Below are positions 10,841-21,919 of a stretch of 64,000 nucleotides of DNA, piece after piece (position 1 is the first letter of the stretch; each line of letters opens with the position of its first letter). The translations under genes and the position numbers were made by a program. The DNA is from Ichthyophis bannanicus (Eukaryota; Chordata; Amphibia; Gymnophiona; Ichthyophiidae), in contig CM066051.1 in assembly GCA_033557465.1 (NCBI GenBank), positions 106,121,026-106,185,025 of the forward strand, given 5' to 3'. The notes beneath the pieces are model-generated. The model had not been told where the DNA came from and searched no databases. It saw nothing but the letters and a program-made list of their open reading frames with translations.

Positions 10841-11139
10841 CCGAGGGCGCGCTCACTGGAGCAGCGGGTTGTCCAGCAGTTAGTTAGAGGTTGTTGTGTG
10901 CCAGCTGTGTCAAAGGCCTACCGTTCTCCCAGAGGGCACACGAGTGGCAAACCGTCACGAGCAGGCAGGCTGGGCCTAGGGTGGTAACTTCTCGCGGTCA
11001 TTCAAAGCTGAATAACCGACTCTGACAGCCAGAGAGAGGCGCCACTACCTTGCAGCAGCCTCGCCGGCGACTGGGACATTAGTTAGGCTGCGCCTCTGTC
11101 GCCCTCCCTGGGATGGGATGAGAGAGCGGCGAGGTCAAA
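10841..11139. other. Upstream flank of KHSRP, nothing recognised
   Basis: Moderately GC-rich intergenic sequence with no gene or named repeat visible. Confidence 0.5.
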
Positions 11140-11600
11140 GGCTGCCAGGCAATAGTACTGTCCACATTGCTGTACGGATGTGAGTCTTGGACACTTTAGG
11201 ACAAGCATCTCACCTGCAGAATAAGGCGGAGAAAAGCCCTCAAAAGGAGACAGATTTCTTGGGGGCAGTTTCTCCAAATGGCCATGACCGTCATGAAACT
11301 CGCTCCTAAGCCAGGATATGAGCCAGTTTTCCTGGGTGGAGGGCATGGCTGCGAAAGCTCAGTTTTGATGGGCAGGTCATGTCATGCGAATGGAGACGCT
11401 TGAATTCCCGAATTTGTATGCCCAACTAAAAATGGACACAGATCCCAGGGAAGCTTGTGCTTCACATTCAAGGACAGCCTTAAAACTTCTAAGTAGACAT
11501 GGCCTTGGATAGGGTAAAATGGAGGCAGCTTTGTCACTGGGCCGCCCAAGGCCCAGAAATTGGGTGAACACAACCTCAAAAGGAAAAGATAGAAAGAAGA
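11140..11600 (+). mobile_element. Degraded LINE RT C-terminal fragment
   Basis: Plus-strand reading, with frame breaks, gives a LLYGCESWTL-like stretch near 11160-11195 and later a MGRSCHANGDA / IPEFVCPT / KNGHRSQG / FKDSLKTS series. This resembles the C-terminal region of non-LTR ORF2 proteins with the W-x-GH-V-x-R-M pattern. Family assignment is uncertain. Confidence 0.45.
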
Positions 11601-11721
11601 AACGTGAACTGCACAGCTTTATCAACTGCAAGTTTATATTTACTTTATTCTTATTTATCAACCACTTTTAGGTAACCACCCAAAGAAATAGCAGCCTAGA
11701 AGCCAAAGTGACCAGGAGACT

Positions 11722-11955
11722 GTTACATTATTGCAGCTACCAAATCACCCAGTTCCAGGAGGGAAATTTGAGGCCAGTGCTAGATTTCTAACCACTTGAT
11801 CCTGATGCATTATGTATATGCAACACTTATTTCAGTGGGTAAATTCAGGACTAGGACTACCACACTGCTTTAGGACAGAAGTTCTAAACCAGGACTGGTC
11901 AGAAAGTCATCCTCTTGGAAACAGGTAATTTGGCAGCTCTGCAATTAATATTTTA
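11722..11955. mobile_element. Palindrome-ended MITE, old copy
   Basis: CAGCTACCAAATCACCCAGT at the left and GGTAATTTGGCAGCTCTG at the right are inverted repeats. The interior (CCTGATGCATTATG, and CAGGACTAGGACTACCACAC around 11850-11870) matches the element at 13617-13827. No clear target duplication is seen. Confidence 0.55.
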
Positions 11956-12259
11956 ATTCTTTGACAAAGGCAGAAATCCACCTGGTGCTCATCCCAGGGC
12001 TCCCCATTGATTGCATTGTGTTGGAACAGACAGGTTAATGCCTTTTATGTCCTAGCAGCATGTTGGTGGTTTTGTAAGAACTGTAGTATACAGTGAGAGA
12101 CAACCAAGTCTGGCATAGTTTACCCTGAGAAAACAGAGCAGGTGAGGAAGCCAAGCAGAACCCTGTGTTCCCTAATCCTGAGAGGAAGGGAAAATTAGCA
12201 TAACTGTGGAGTTTATCAAGTGACAGGCTGAGTTAGGTAGTGCATCTAGGGATTTGTTA
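11956..12259. other. Intergenic, nothing recognised
   Basis: No gene or repeat identified. Confidence 0.5.
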
Positions 12260-12369
12260 TTCTAAGCCAGGAGTTCTCAACCCAGTCCTCTGGACACATC
12301 TAGCCAGTCAGGTTTTCAGGAAAACCACAAAAACTATTCATGATAGAGATCTGCATACACTGGGAGTGA

Positions 12370-12925
12370 AGGAGTTGCTTAGGTGCTAAAAGCAGCCTGG
12401 TAACTAGAGAGACCAGGGTTCAAATCCCATTGGCACTCCCTGTGACCTCAGACAAGTCACTTAACCCTCCATTGCCTCAGTTACAGGGCTTGCCCAAGGG
12501 TTTCTGCCACCCAGGCAGAAGCCCTGGCTGTTGCTCCCCCCCGCCCTGCCTCCCTTCATACTGAGTCACGATGCCACCCATACTGCCACTGATTCCAGCA
12601 GCAGCGGCAGGCCATGTGCTTCAGCTGCTTTTGACTGCCCTCCAACACAACTTCAAAGGTCAGAAGGCAGGCTATGTGTGCTGAAGCACATGGCTTGCTG
12701 TCAAGCCTAGCCACCCCCCCCTCCACATCAGAATCAGGGGGGGAGGGGCAGCAGGCCATGTGTGCCTAAGCACATGGCCTGCCTAATGGGCGGGCCGGCT
12801 TTGCTCAGGTATAAATGTAGATTATAAACTCTCTAGGGACAGGGAAATCCTACATACCTGAAGGTAACTTGCCTTGAGCTACCACTGGAAAGGTGTGAGC
12901 TAAATACATAAAAGGAGACAGTGCA
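12370..12925 (+). mobile_element. tRNA-derived CORE/MIR-like SINE, split by an insertion
   Basis: The head has a B-box-like GGGTTCAAATCCC (12417-12429), and the core is TGTGACCTCAGACAAGTCAC then TTAACCCTCCATTGCCTCAG, as in MIR/CORE SINEs. The tail (about 12815-12925) has TAGATTATAAACTCTCTAGG, GGAAATCCTACATACCTGAA and AAGGTAACTTGCCTTGAGCT. About 330 bp of unrelated sequence (about 12485-12812) separates head and tail. Confidence 0.68.
12485..12812. repeat. Unclassified insertion within the SINE
   Basis: GC-rich sequence with several inverted copies of GCACATGG and CCATGTG motifs (for example GGCCATGTG and CACATGGCC around 12751-12780). It lies exactly between the SINE core and tail. I could not define its termini. 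Confidence 0.4.
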
Positions 12926-13396
12926 TGCAAATCTCTTAGATGCATATTTGTTGTGGTTATCCTGAAAGCCTGACGGGCTGGGTGTATCCCGAGGACTGGG
13001 TTGAGAAGCCCTGCTCTAAGCAAAACAAGAGCTGCAAATTCCAGAAAGGCAATGGGGAAAAAACAAATGGGCTCAGTCAGTCCTGTTACCTCACCCCCTC
13101 TTGGAAAAATCAATCCCATGTTCCCTTCCCACTCCAGTTCTGATGGAGTATATAGACTAGCCAGGTGGCTCCTGCTTCACTCAACAGGATGCATCCAGAC
13201 CTGGTTTTAGAAAATTGCACACAGGTCCTTGTAGTTTTGATTTCCTAACTGCATCGTCTTTTCTCAGTGGCTTCACTGGGTAGAAACTCAGTGGATGTGG
13301 GCTGGCATTGGTTAAACATGACAGATTAAACCCAGATTTAAAATGGACCCTTTTTCTTAATTTTCCTTGCAGATGTGTATCCCAAACAGCTCAGAA

Positions 13397-13590
13397 CAGG
13401 GGTTCCTAACCCAGTCTTCGGGACACACCTACTCAGTCAGGCTTTCAGGAAAACCACAATGAATATGCATGAGATAGAGGTGCATGTGGTGCCTTCATCA
13501 TATGCAAATCTTTCTCATGCATATTCATTGTTGTTTTCCTGAAAACCTGACAGGCTAGGTATCTCTGGAGGACTGGGTTGAGAACCCCAG
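13397..13590. mobile_element. Short hAT-type palindromic MITE
   Basis: The left end CAGGGGTTCCTAACCCAGTC and right end GACTGGGTTGAGAACCCCAG are inverted, with near-complete palindromy (ATGAATATGCATGAGATAGA against CATGCATATTCATTG). Flanks GCTCAGAA (13389-13396) and GCTTAGAA (13591-13598) are an 8-bp TSD with one mismatch. It is a close relative of the 12268-13013 element. Confidence 0.82.
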
Positions 13591-13616
13591 GCTTAGAAGT
13601 TTCTCTAATGCAGAAA

Positions 13617-13827
13617 CAGGGTTGCCAAGTTACCTAGTTCCAAGAGTGAGATTGTAAGCCAGTCCTGGATTTCTGACCGTCTCATCCTGATGCATTATGG
13701 GACCTGCAGCACTGATTCCAATAGGTAAAATCAGGAACTACAAATGCCATGCTGCACTGTAATACAAATTTAAAACCAGAACTGGCTTAAAATCTCACTC
13801 CTGGAACAGGGTAACTTGGCATCTCTG
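13617..13827. mobile_element. Palindrome-ended MITE
   Basis: The inverted ends of about 34 bp read CAGGGTTGCCAAGTTACC at the left and GGTAACTTGGCATCTCTG at the right. The interior CCTGATGCATTATGGGACCT is shared with 11722-11955. No target duplication was found. Confidence 0.6.
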
Positions 13828-14731
13828 AAGCTTCTCCAGGTTGAGTGATGGCGAATGTCTGAGAGATTAGATGGTAGTTAGCCATTTTGCTCTATTTCTT
13901 ACTGTAATAATCTTTTTCTGATTTGTGCTTCAGTTATTTTCTTGATGGTCTAATTTCATCAAATTGTGGACCTAAGATCTATGAAATATATATATTTCTT
14001 TGCTATAAATATGTTATGGTTATACACAATTGGTTCTATATTGAGGGTGTTTCTTGATTTTCTTTATCTATACACACTGCCTCCCCGCCCTCCCCCCATG
14101 TAGGGTCAGGACCAGACAGGATCACATCCTCAGTGGATGGGGTCACAGAAATAGGGCCGCTCTTCCTCTGCCCGGACTTTCATTGTGACCTTTGCCTAAT
14201 AGTGGCAGTTGGGGCTGGTGCTACCATTAGGCGAACTAGGAAGTTGCCTGGGGTACCAGTGGTCTGAGGGCAGCCCATTAACACCATTGCTGCCCCTCTC
14301 CAAGAACAGCAGCAGCAGCGTCAATGCCTTTAAACAGCGCTTACTGAAATCTCTGGCGCTGCGGTGCTATTTCTACTTCTGCCCCCTCCGATGCAGACTT
14401 CCTGTTTTGTGTGGGGGCAGAAGCAGCTGCAAAAGGAAGTGGAAGCTGCAGGTTGTGGTGAGCACTGTAGTGCCATTTTAAAGGCATAGCTGCCGCTGCT
14501 GGTCCCTGAGAGGGGATGGGGGTGCAAGGAATGTGCTTTGTTTGCACAGGTCAAAGGCTGCAAACACACTGTCTCAGCCTCTGCGCTGCTTATGGCCACC
14601 TTCTTCTTTTCAATGAATAGGAGGGCAAGGATTAGAACCTGTTATTTAATTTTCATCATCATCTGGAGGTCATGTGACATTTTAGCTGATAAAATGGATC
14701 ACATTGGATAAATGTTTGAGAAGCACTGCCA
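13828..14731. other. Intergenic, no gene; possibly old repeat
   Basis: Holds an AT-rich stretch and, at about 14200-14600, GC-rich sequence containing ACCATTAGGCGAACTAGGAA. The latter looks like an old DNA-transposon remnant, but I cannot define termini. Confidence 0.35.
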
Positions 14732-14897
14732 TAAGTAATATTTCTTTACGGAAAGAGTTTGGAGGTGGTAGAGACTAGAACAGGGACAAATACAGAGGAT
14801 CTCTACAGGAAAAAAAGGGACTATAGTAGCTGGTATGGAAGAGCAGACTGGACAGGCCATATGGTCTTTTTCTGCTGACCTATTTCTATGTATCTAT
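14732..14897 (+). mobile_element. CR1-like 3'-end fragment
   Basis: It shares TATTTCTTTACGGAAAGAG, GAGGATCTCTA and GGCCATATGGTC with the copies at 21083-21352 and 45641-45912. It ends in TTTCTATGTATCTATG, the octamer-like CR1 3' terminus. It abuts the end of the first DIRS element. Confidence 0.7.
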
Positions 14898-15162
14898 GTA
14901 AAACAAGGTTATTTACCTGGAATGGGAGTTCTTCGTGGACAGCAGGATAAGTCAGCCACACCTGGTGACGGCGCCAAGGATGGAAGTGCTCTCCTAAGCT
15001 CAGAAAGAGAAAAGACCTTTCTGAACATGTGCCAAGTAGCCCTATCTCCTGGCACCACCCCTACCTAGGCCAATGTGTTCCTAGCAGCGATGGCTTTGTC
15101 GTTTGGTACATGACGCCAGGGTCGTGAGGCTGACCTCATCCAGGGGAGGTGGGTGGCAATGT

Positions 15163-15270
15163 GTGTCTGACTTATCCTGCTGTCCATGGAGAACCCCCAT
15201 TACAGGTAAGTAACCTCATTTTTTCCTAGGGCAAGCAGGATGCGTCAGCCACACCTGGTGCCTCCCAAGC
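15163..15270 (-). repeat. Internal complementary region of DIRS A
   Basis: CTTATCCTGCTGTCCATGGA, TTACAGGTAAGTAACCTCAT and GCAAGCAGGATGCGTCAGCC form two half-sites. The first half is complementary to the element terminus at 14900-14975; the second should be complementary to the lost 5' terminus. Confidence 0.72.
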
Positions 15271-15539
15271 TGCGCTTGCTGTGGTGGATGAGGGAGGTGT
15301 GACTATGGCCCTCTAACAAGATGACACTGTGCTTTGTCTGAGAGAAGCGTTTTTTTATTCGCATGATGTGGAATTGGAGCTATGACTTCACACATGACAA
15401 CAGTATAACGTTCAACAATTGGTGGAACTATTATTAGCACCCATGACAACAACAACAATTTAGCATCAAGCAGTGCGGTGAGAGAGGTGCACAGCCTGGT
15501 GGCTGCGGTGACCTTAATACAGTCTCATGGGTCTACGGG

Positions 15540-16062
15540 GTCTGAGTCCCTGGTGGGGGCGGAGTTGCTATAGCTAGGACTGCCTGACCGAAAGAGCTGC
15601 CTGCCTGTGCTTCCAGATCTAGGCAGTAGTGTTTCTGTAAGGTGTGTATCAATAACCAGGTAGCGGCCTTGCAGATGTCTGTCACAGGAATGGAGCGCAG
15701 ATTCACGATGGTAGTGGCTACAGCCCAGAGTTGGTGGGCTCAAACCTTGGCTGTGGTCTGCGTGCCTATGCGTCATGGAAGAATGCAATGCAGTCTGATA
15801 TCCATAGGGATAGAGTCCTCTTTGTCACTGGACATCCTGGCCTGTTGGGGTGGAAAGAGACAAAGAGCTGGGTCCCTTGTCGTAAGGGAGTGGTTCTGTG
15901 GAAGTATGTGCGCAGGGCTCTGACGCAATCGAGGGTGTGTAGCTTCTGTTCTTTTGGAGAGGCATGAGGCTCGGGGTAGAAGGTGGGTAGATCTATCATC
16001 TGGTTAATGTGAAACTCTGACGCCACCTTCGGGACGAATTGAGGGTGGGTGCGCTCAGTCAT
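15540..16062 (-). pseudogene. DIRS A tyrosine recombinase, broken
   Basis: The minus strand reads KVASEFHINQMIDLPTFYPE, a CVRALRTYFHRT segment and CPVTKRTLSLWISDCI. After a frameshift it reads ICKAATWLLIHTLQKHYCLD, with the terminal catalytic Tyr in KHY. These match the recombinase of the more complete DIRS at 38115-39200. The reading frame is interrupted. Confidence 0.7.
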
Positions 16063-16151
16063 GGTTCAGTTGCATATACGGTGGGTGAGCCACAAGAGCC
16101 TGCAGCTTGATGATCCTTATGGCAGGATGAAGGTTTTCCAGGAGACATACC

Positions 16152-17153
16152 TCACTGGTGTTGACTGGAGTGGAACAGTTCCTGAGTAACCTGGTGGAGG
16201 ACCACGTTCAGGTCCCAGGGAGGGACCAAAGGTCGTATCAGTGGTCGCAGGTTGGTCAATCCCTTCATGAAGCGGGTGACCAAGGGAAGTGTAGAGATGG
16301 AAGCGTCACCAGCGTGGTCGTGGAAGGCTGCAATGACAGAGAGGTGGACCCTGACGGACTGCGTTTTGAGGCCGCTGTGGTATTGAAGGATTTGAGGGAC
16401 CGGGCAGGAGTCTGAGTTTAGTCCGTGCACCGAGCACCGGTTGCTGTAGCATTTCCATTTCAGGCCATAGGACTTCCTGGGTGATGAGCATCGGCTTCTG
16501 TGGGAGGCATACCGGCGATTCCAGAGCCAGGCATTGGAGGTAGGGGAACCACATCTGTCACAGCCAGTACGGTGCGATGAGGGTGACTTGAGCCTTCTCC
16601 TGCACTGTCCTTTGTAGGGTCTTGGAGATAAGTGGGGTGGGAGGAAGGCATACACTAGTGACCACTCCCCCCATGACACGTCAAAGGCATCCATGGCTAG
16701 GCACTTGGAGGATGGACGTTTGGAGCAAAAACGGCAGCACTGCGTGTTGTCCTTGGTGGCAAAGAGGTCCACCTGTGGGTGCCCCCATCGCTGGAAGAGA
16801 ATTCTTGCCACCTGGGGGTCGTGTCTATTTGTGCGGGTCCAGTTAGTGGCTGAGCCTGTCCGCCAGGACATTCAGCTCGCCCAGGAGGTAGGAGGTTTGA
16901 ACTCGGCAGTGCTTGGGGAGGGCCAAGGACCACAGCCAGAGCCTCTGTGCAGAGGAGGAGGAACCCTGTACCCCCGTGTTTGTTGATTATAGAACATGGT
17001 TTCCTGGTTATCTGTCTGGATCAGGACCACTTTGCTGGTGATGTGCTGTTGGAAGACTGTCAGTGCTAACCAGACTGCTCGCAGTTCCAGTAGGTTGATG
17101 TGGTATGCCCGTTCTCTTGCGGTCCAGGTCCTTTGTGTGCGCAGGGGCCCCAT
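16152..17153 (-). pseudogene. DIRS A RNase H and downstream domain, frame-broken
   Basis: 17153-16872 encodes HINLLELRAVWLALTVFQQH and VVLIQTDNQETMFYNQQTRG, the DIRS RNase H core. 16871-16152 continues with PQVARILFQRWGHPQVDLFA, then WSLVYAFLPPH, typical of the region between RNase H and recombinase. Confidence 0.72.
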
Positions 17154-17482
17154 GTGGGCACCCCAACCGGAGGTGGAGGCTTCGATGGTGATGACTGTCT
17201 GGTGGAGCGGTTACTGGAGGGTCCTATGTTCCTTGAGGTTCTCGGGACAGGCCCACCAGAGGAGGGATTCCGAGACCTTTCTCTCCAGAATGAATAATGC
17301 GGATAGTGGTCGGGTGTGCTGGTTCCAGTGGGAGCGGAGATGTCATTGCAGGATGCGCATGTGGAGCTTTGTAAGGGGTATCATCTGTGTCATCGCCGCC
17401 ATGTGGCCCAGGAGACAGAGGAGAGTCCAGGCCGTAGTCTGGTTGGCTGTGGAGACGCTGATGGCCAGGGATTTGATCATGG

Positions 17483-17919
17483 CTACTCTGTGCGTTGGGA
17501 GGTATGCCTTGGTGGCTGTGGCGTCAATGTCCGCACCAGTCTTTGTGTGGGGAAGGGGTGTGACTTCTGATAGTTCACTAGAAATCCTAGGGAGGTCAAG
17601 AGGGATGTGGTCTGCTCGACTGCCGTTCGCGCTTCCTCCCGTGATGGTGCAGAGAGAAGCCCGTCATCGAGATATAGAAAAATGCAGACACCTTGCTTGC
17701 GGAGGTGTGCCACAGCTACACACTTGGTGAAGACTCTCAGGCTGGAGACAGTCCAAAGGGGAGAACTCTGTATTGGTAGTGGTTGCCCAGCACCTGGAAG
17801 CGCAAGTATTGACTGTGCGCTGTGTGGATGGGGATGTGAGTGTATGCATCCTGCAAGTCCAGGGCAGTCAGCGAATCCCCCTCCTGGATGCGGGGTAGTA
17901 TGGATCTCAGTGAGTACAT
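17483..17919 (-). pseudogene. DIRS A reverse transcriptase, frame-broken
   Basis: 17919-17737 carries LTALDLQDAYTHIPIHTAHS and RVLPFGLSPA. 17713-17483 carries the catalytic YLDD in IFLYLDDGLLS and a following LVNYQKSHPFPTQ segment. The two pieces are in different frames. Confidence 0.78.
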
Positions 17920-18441
17920 TCAGAATTTCTCTTTGAAGATAAACTTGTTCAGCTTCCTGAGATTGAGAATGGGCCGGACCTCCCCAGACTTCTTGGATAT
18001 CAAAGTATCTGGAGTAGAATCCATTGGTGGTGTCCTCTGGTTGGACAGGTTCTATAGCATGACTCCAAGGAACACCTTCTTGCCAATGTCATCTTATAGT
18101 TTTGGGTCCTTGCTGGGTGGGATGTTGGCGTGGTTATAAGAGGACCATGCTTGTTTTAAGGAGGCCTCGACCACGATGGACTGGTTTGGTAGCTGCATTT
18201 GTGCGAAACCAGGGCCGGTTGCATTTGATACTTGGTTTCACGCTTGCGGAAGCAGGCGGGTCCAGACGCTGGGGTGATCCATAATTGGGAGAGTGTGTCC
18301 AGGAGTTGTTGGTGCACTGGTAGGATGGCCAGTGTTTTGAGAGTGTCGAGGTACTTGTTCCTCTGTGTGCTCCGTCCTCTGATTGGCTGCGTCCTTCGGC
18401 ACTCGGGTGAGTTAGGATGCGACCTTGTGTAGGAACTTGGG

Positions 18442-19518
18442 TTATATAAGGTCCTCCGGGGGAGCTTGTGTGCTGGGAGCCTCCGTGTCCAGTGAAGGTG
18501 GTGCGACTATCCTGGGGCAGGTTGAGGCATCTGCTGAGTCCGATGTGCTTAAGGCTACTGCTTTTTCCTCCTCCATGCTGCCTGGGGAGTAGGTCGTTGA
18601 GGATGATAGGTACTGGCGAGGTGTTGGGATGTCCCAGGGCCCCACCGGTCTGATGTGGTGCTGTGCTGCTGGAGGTGTCACTGGCACTGCAGGCCTGTTT
18701 AGCTGCTGTTGCTGGATCAGGAGGGAGAGAAGGTCCAGGAGGGCAGCAGGGTTGTTTTGCTCAGCGCAGTCTCTGTTGCTGCGGCCTCTGTGGCATGATC
18801 TGGAGGGGAGGGGGGTTGCTGGAGTGTGCCTGATAATGGTGGTAGCGTCTCCTCTTCCTGCTATGTCAGCTTGGATGGTGGGAGCTGCTGCTGCGGCTGG
18901 AGGAAAAGGGGTGCTTCTGGCGGCTGTCACAGCTTCTTCTGCCTCTGTTCTGTTGGTGCGGTCTGGAGCGGTTTCTCTGTGCCGACGGAGAGGCCTGCAG
19001 TGAAATTTCCTGGCATCAGGGGCGCTCCTGGCTTCCCCTATTGCCATGGCGCCAGCCAGTGGCGTCACGGGGACTGGAGCCATCTCTGCTGACGTCGTGT
19101 TCAACGCCAAGGGAAGCCATGGGGGCAGGAGCCGGTGGGCTTTCTTCAGCTGTGGCTGGTTCATCCTTGGCGGCCTGAGGGAATCGAATCCGGGTCACCA
19201 AGGGAGGAGAAGCCCCTGATGATGGCCCACTAGGGATGAAGGCTTGAGGAGGCACAACCCAAGCAGTAGAGGCAGTCGGAGGCTCCATGTGAGCCACGTG
19301 GTGAACCACATGGTTGCGGGCAGCAGCAGAGGTGAATATGGTCCTGGAGTAGAAGTCCTGCAAGGCATGCTTTCGGGATTTATGAGCACGGGGGGACATT
19401 TTCGCACAATGGACGCAATCCTCCAATTTGTGAGAGATCGCCAGGCACCAGACACACAGGTCATGCAACTCATCTTTTTGGCACAGTGGAGGCATTTCTT
19501 GAACCCCTGCTTAGGCAT
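18442..19518 (-). pseudogene. DIRS A Gag-like ORF, frame-broken
   Basis: The ATG at 19518-19516 opens MPKQGFKKCLHCAKK. In neighbouring frames Cys-rich CVWCLAISHKLEDCVHC and Pro/Ala-rich and Glu-rich segments follow, to 18442. I assign it as Gag by position and composition, since DIRS Gag is poorly conserved. Confidence 0.55.
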
Positions 19519-19559
19519 CGTACCTTGACTGTAGCAGGGATGGCCTACCAACATATGCA

Positions 19560-20236
19560 CTCCACCCACTACAAATGGCATTAAATACTGCTGACAGAAC
19601 AATCTATGGAGCGTCCAGGCATGATCATGTTTCACCTCTTCTAATCCACCTACATCGGTTACCAATTAATAACCAACTTAAATACAAAGCCCTCTTACAC
19701 TCATTCAAAATCCTTCATCAGATCTCAGCTGCATCACTGGAAAACCTCCTACAATGGACACCTGAAAACAGATCTAGGAGATCAAATTTGACTAATACTC
19801 TCATCATTCCTACTATGGTGAGAAAAACTCATAATTTACCAGAAATAGAGCATTCTCACATTTTGCACCATTGCTCTGGAACTCTCTCCCCCCTCACACC
19901 CGCCTCATCACTGATCTGGCAACCTTTCGCAAAGCAATTAAGACGCATCTCTTCCAGATTGCATTTGACCATGTTCCGTAGATACTCAGGCCCCCTTACT
20001 AATGCACTCTCAACCTACATTTGACCATACTTTCAGCCTGTAAATAGTTACCTACCCAGGTCCCTTGTTAATGTAAATTGTTTGAAACATTCTATTGTTA
20101 GATAATCTAGTTGTTGTTAATTTACTTTATTAATTTATTATTTATTATGTACCTGTTATATGTAATGTTATTAACATGTAAACCGCGCTGATTGTAAAAG
20201 TGCGGTATATAAGCATAAATAAATACAATTTTAGAG
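19560..20236 (+). mobile_element. L2-like LINE 3' fragment
   Basis: The plus strand encodes the RT C-terminal region (RHDHVSPLLIHLHRLPINNQ, LKYKALLHSFKILHQISAAS). It ends with the snap-back 3' UTR GTAAACCGCGCTGATTGTAA / GTGCGGTATATAAGCATAAA and an ATAAATA tail. It lies between the truncated 5' sides of DIRS A and B. Confidence 0.78.
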
Positions 20237-20741
20237 GGAAACTTTAAATTTTTGTTGCCACCTTCTGGGGCTCCCACCCACGCGGTCTCTGCCGCAAAAG
20301 ACTTGTTGGGGGTAAAGGCTCGTGGCTGCGACCTATTAGAGAGTATTACCACCACGTATCAGTTTTCTTTTTTCTTGGGATGCCATGGTGTGTCAGGACA
20401 AGGACAGCCCGGCTTCAGTACTTCCACTCCCAGCGGAACCTAGACTGCGTCTCCTTGCGGGGGAATCCCTGGAACAACTGCTATTAGTCCCATATTTGTC
20501 CTCTGGCAAGGCACGCACACAGTCGGTGCCTATACAGCCCCCAGATCCCAGTTTCTCGCCCTCTTCAAGCAGGCATGGACCCTCTGGTGTTCTGACCCTT
20601 CGGGGGTTAGGTTTGGAGTCCTTGGCCACTCATATCTCACCATGCTCGGCACCAAGGTCCTGAAAATGTTCCAGAGGGGAGGAGGCGCCCAAAGATAGCC
20701 GCCCACCCAAGGAGGTCTCGTGGGGTTCAGACACTTGGGCA

Positions 20742-21919
20742 ATGGGGCCAGAAGATGGCATTTCCTCGGCAGATGACAGCGTGGAAGCATCAGATCGTGA
20801 GGACGGGGAATGGTCCCCATCGGAGTTTTCAGCGGAGGGCCAGGATGAGATGCAAGATATACATCAGTTTCGGAAAGATGAATTGCTGGTGTTGATTGCC
20901 CAGGTCGCAGAGGCTCTACGCTTGTCGGAGCCACCAGAGCAGCAGCCCCCACAGTCTGTCTCTCAGCCAGATCCCATTTTGCAGGGCATTCGGAAGCCCT
21001 CCAGAGCCTTTCTCTTTCTGGCGGAGCTTCAACAGATGGTGTCTCTGGCGTGGGACTCTCCGGATGCTATGTTTCTAAGTTCTGCTACGAGGGGACATGG
21101 GATGAGGGTGAAAGGGGATAGATTCAAGAGTGATATGCGGAAATATTTCTTTACGGAAAGAGTGGTGGATCCGTGGAATAGGCTCCCAGTGGAGGTGGTA
21201 GAGATGAGGAGAGTATCTGAATTCAAAAAAGCATTGGACAAACACAGAGGATCTCTAAAGGAAAAAAGGGGACTATTGTAGTTGTTGATATGGAAGGACA
21301 GACTAGATAGGCCATGTGGTCTTTATATGTCGTCATTTTTCTATGTTTCTATCTTTCCCTCCATATGGCCTGCCGCCTAGGCCAATACTACCTCTGGGCG
21401 CCAGCTGATCTGGAGAGATGGCTCGCAAATCCGAAAGTAGACGTGCTTGTGACTGGGGTTACGAAACACACTACCATTCCGGTGGAGGGTGGTGCAGTGC
21501 TTCGAGATCAACAAGACAGGAAGGTTGAGGGCCTTCTTAAGACAGCCTTTTCAGCTTCCACCCTATCTCTCCAGGCATCTGTTTGCGTGGTCCTGGCTGC
21601 CCGGTCCCTCTTGCGATGGATTCAGCGCCTGCCAGAGGATCCAGCCTCGGCTTGCCTGGAGTCAGTCACAGCGTTCTTAGCGGATGCGTTCTATGATCTG
21701 CTCCGACTCTCTGCTAAGTCAGTGGTGGCGGTCACTGTGTCTCGCAGATGGCTCTGGCTTCGCCAATGGTTGGCAGACTCTACGTCTAAAACATGCCTCT
21801 CGAAGCTTCCGTTCAGAGGGAAGCTGCTTTTCGGCGAGGACCTTGACAAGCTTGTCAAGGACCCGGGGGAAGTTAGGCCCCAGTGTCTACCCGAAGATAA
21901 GTCAAGGTCTTCCGCACAC
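20742..21919 (+). pseudogene. DIRS B Gag-like region, split by CR1
   Basis: 20742-21080 encodes an acidic N-terminal part (ASDREDGEWSPSEFSAEGQD, FRKDELLVLIAQ). After the CR1 insertion the reading resumes with LERWLANPKVDVLVTGVTKH, HTTIPVEGGAVLRDQQDRK and LLFGEDLDKLVKD. These align with the Gag of DIRS C (TKKTTIPVEGSAALREPQDR, LLFGEDLDKLVKDLG). Confidence 0.75.
21083..21352 (+). mobile_element. CR1-like 3'-end insertion within DIRS B
   Basis: It begins TTCTGCTACGAGGGGACATG and encodes KYFFTERVVDPWNRLPVEVV, the CR1 ORF2 C-terminus. It ends in TTTTTCTATGTTTCTAT. CTATGTTTCTA occurs on both sides (about 21068-21078 and 21341-21351), consistent with a target duplication or terminal microhomology. 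Confidence 0.82.

Larger units (their letters stand above)
12268..13013. mobile_element. hAT-type palindromic MITE with nested insertions
   Basis: The left end CAGGAGTTCTCAACCCAGTC and right end GACTGGGTTGAGAAGCCCTG are inverted repeats, as are the longer flanking segments (TCAGGTTTTCAGGAAAACCA against TGTGGTTATCCTGAAAGCCT). The 8-bp duplications are TTCTAAGC (12260-12267) and CTCTAAGC (13014-13021), one mismatch. It holds a split tRNA-CORE-SINE. Confidence 0.8.
14900..19540 (-). mobile_element. DIRS-like tyrosine-recombinase retrotransposon A, 5'-truncated and decayed
   Basis: On the minus strand the order is Gag (from the ATG at 19518), RT with YLDD, RNase H, a linker domain with VDLFATKDN and a tyrosine recombinase, followed by an internal complementary region and the 3' terminus. 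This gene order plus terminus/ICR complementarity is diagnostic of DIRS elements. The terminus at 14900-14975 is the reverse complement of the ICR at 15163-15270. The 5' inverted terminus is missing: the copy breaks near 19540, next to an L2 fragment. Stops and frameshifts occur throughout. Confidence 0.82.
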
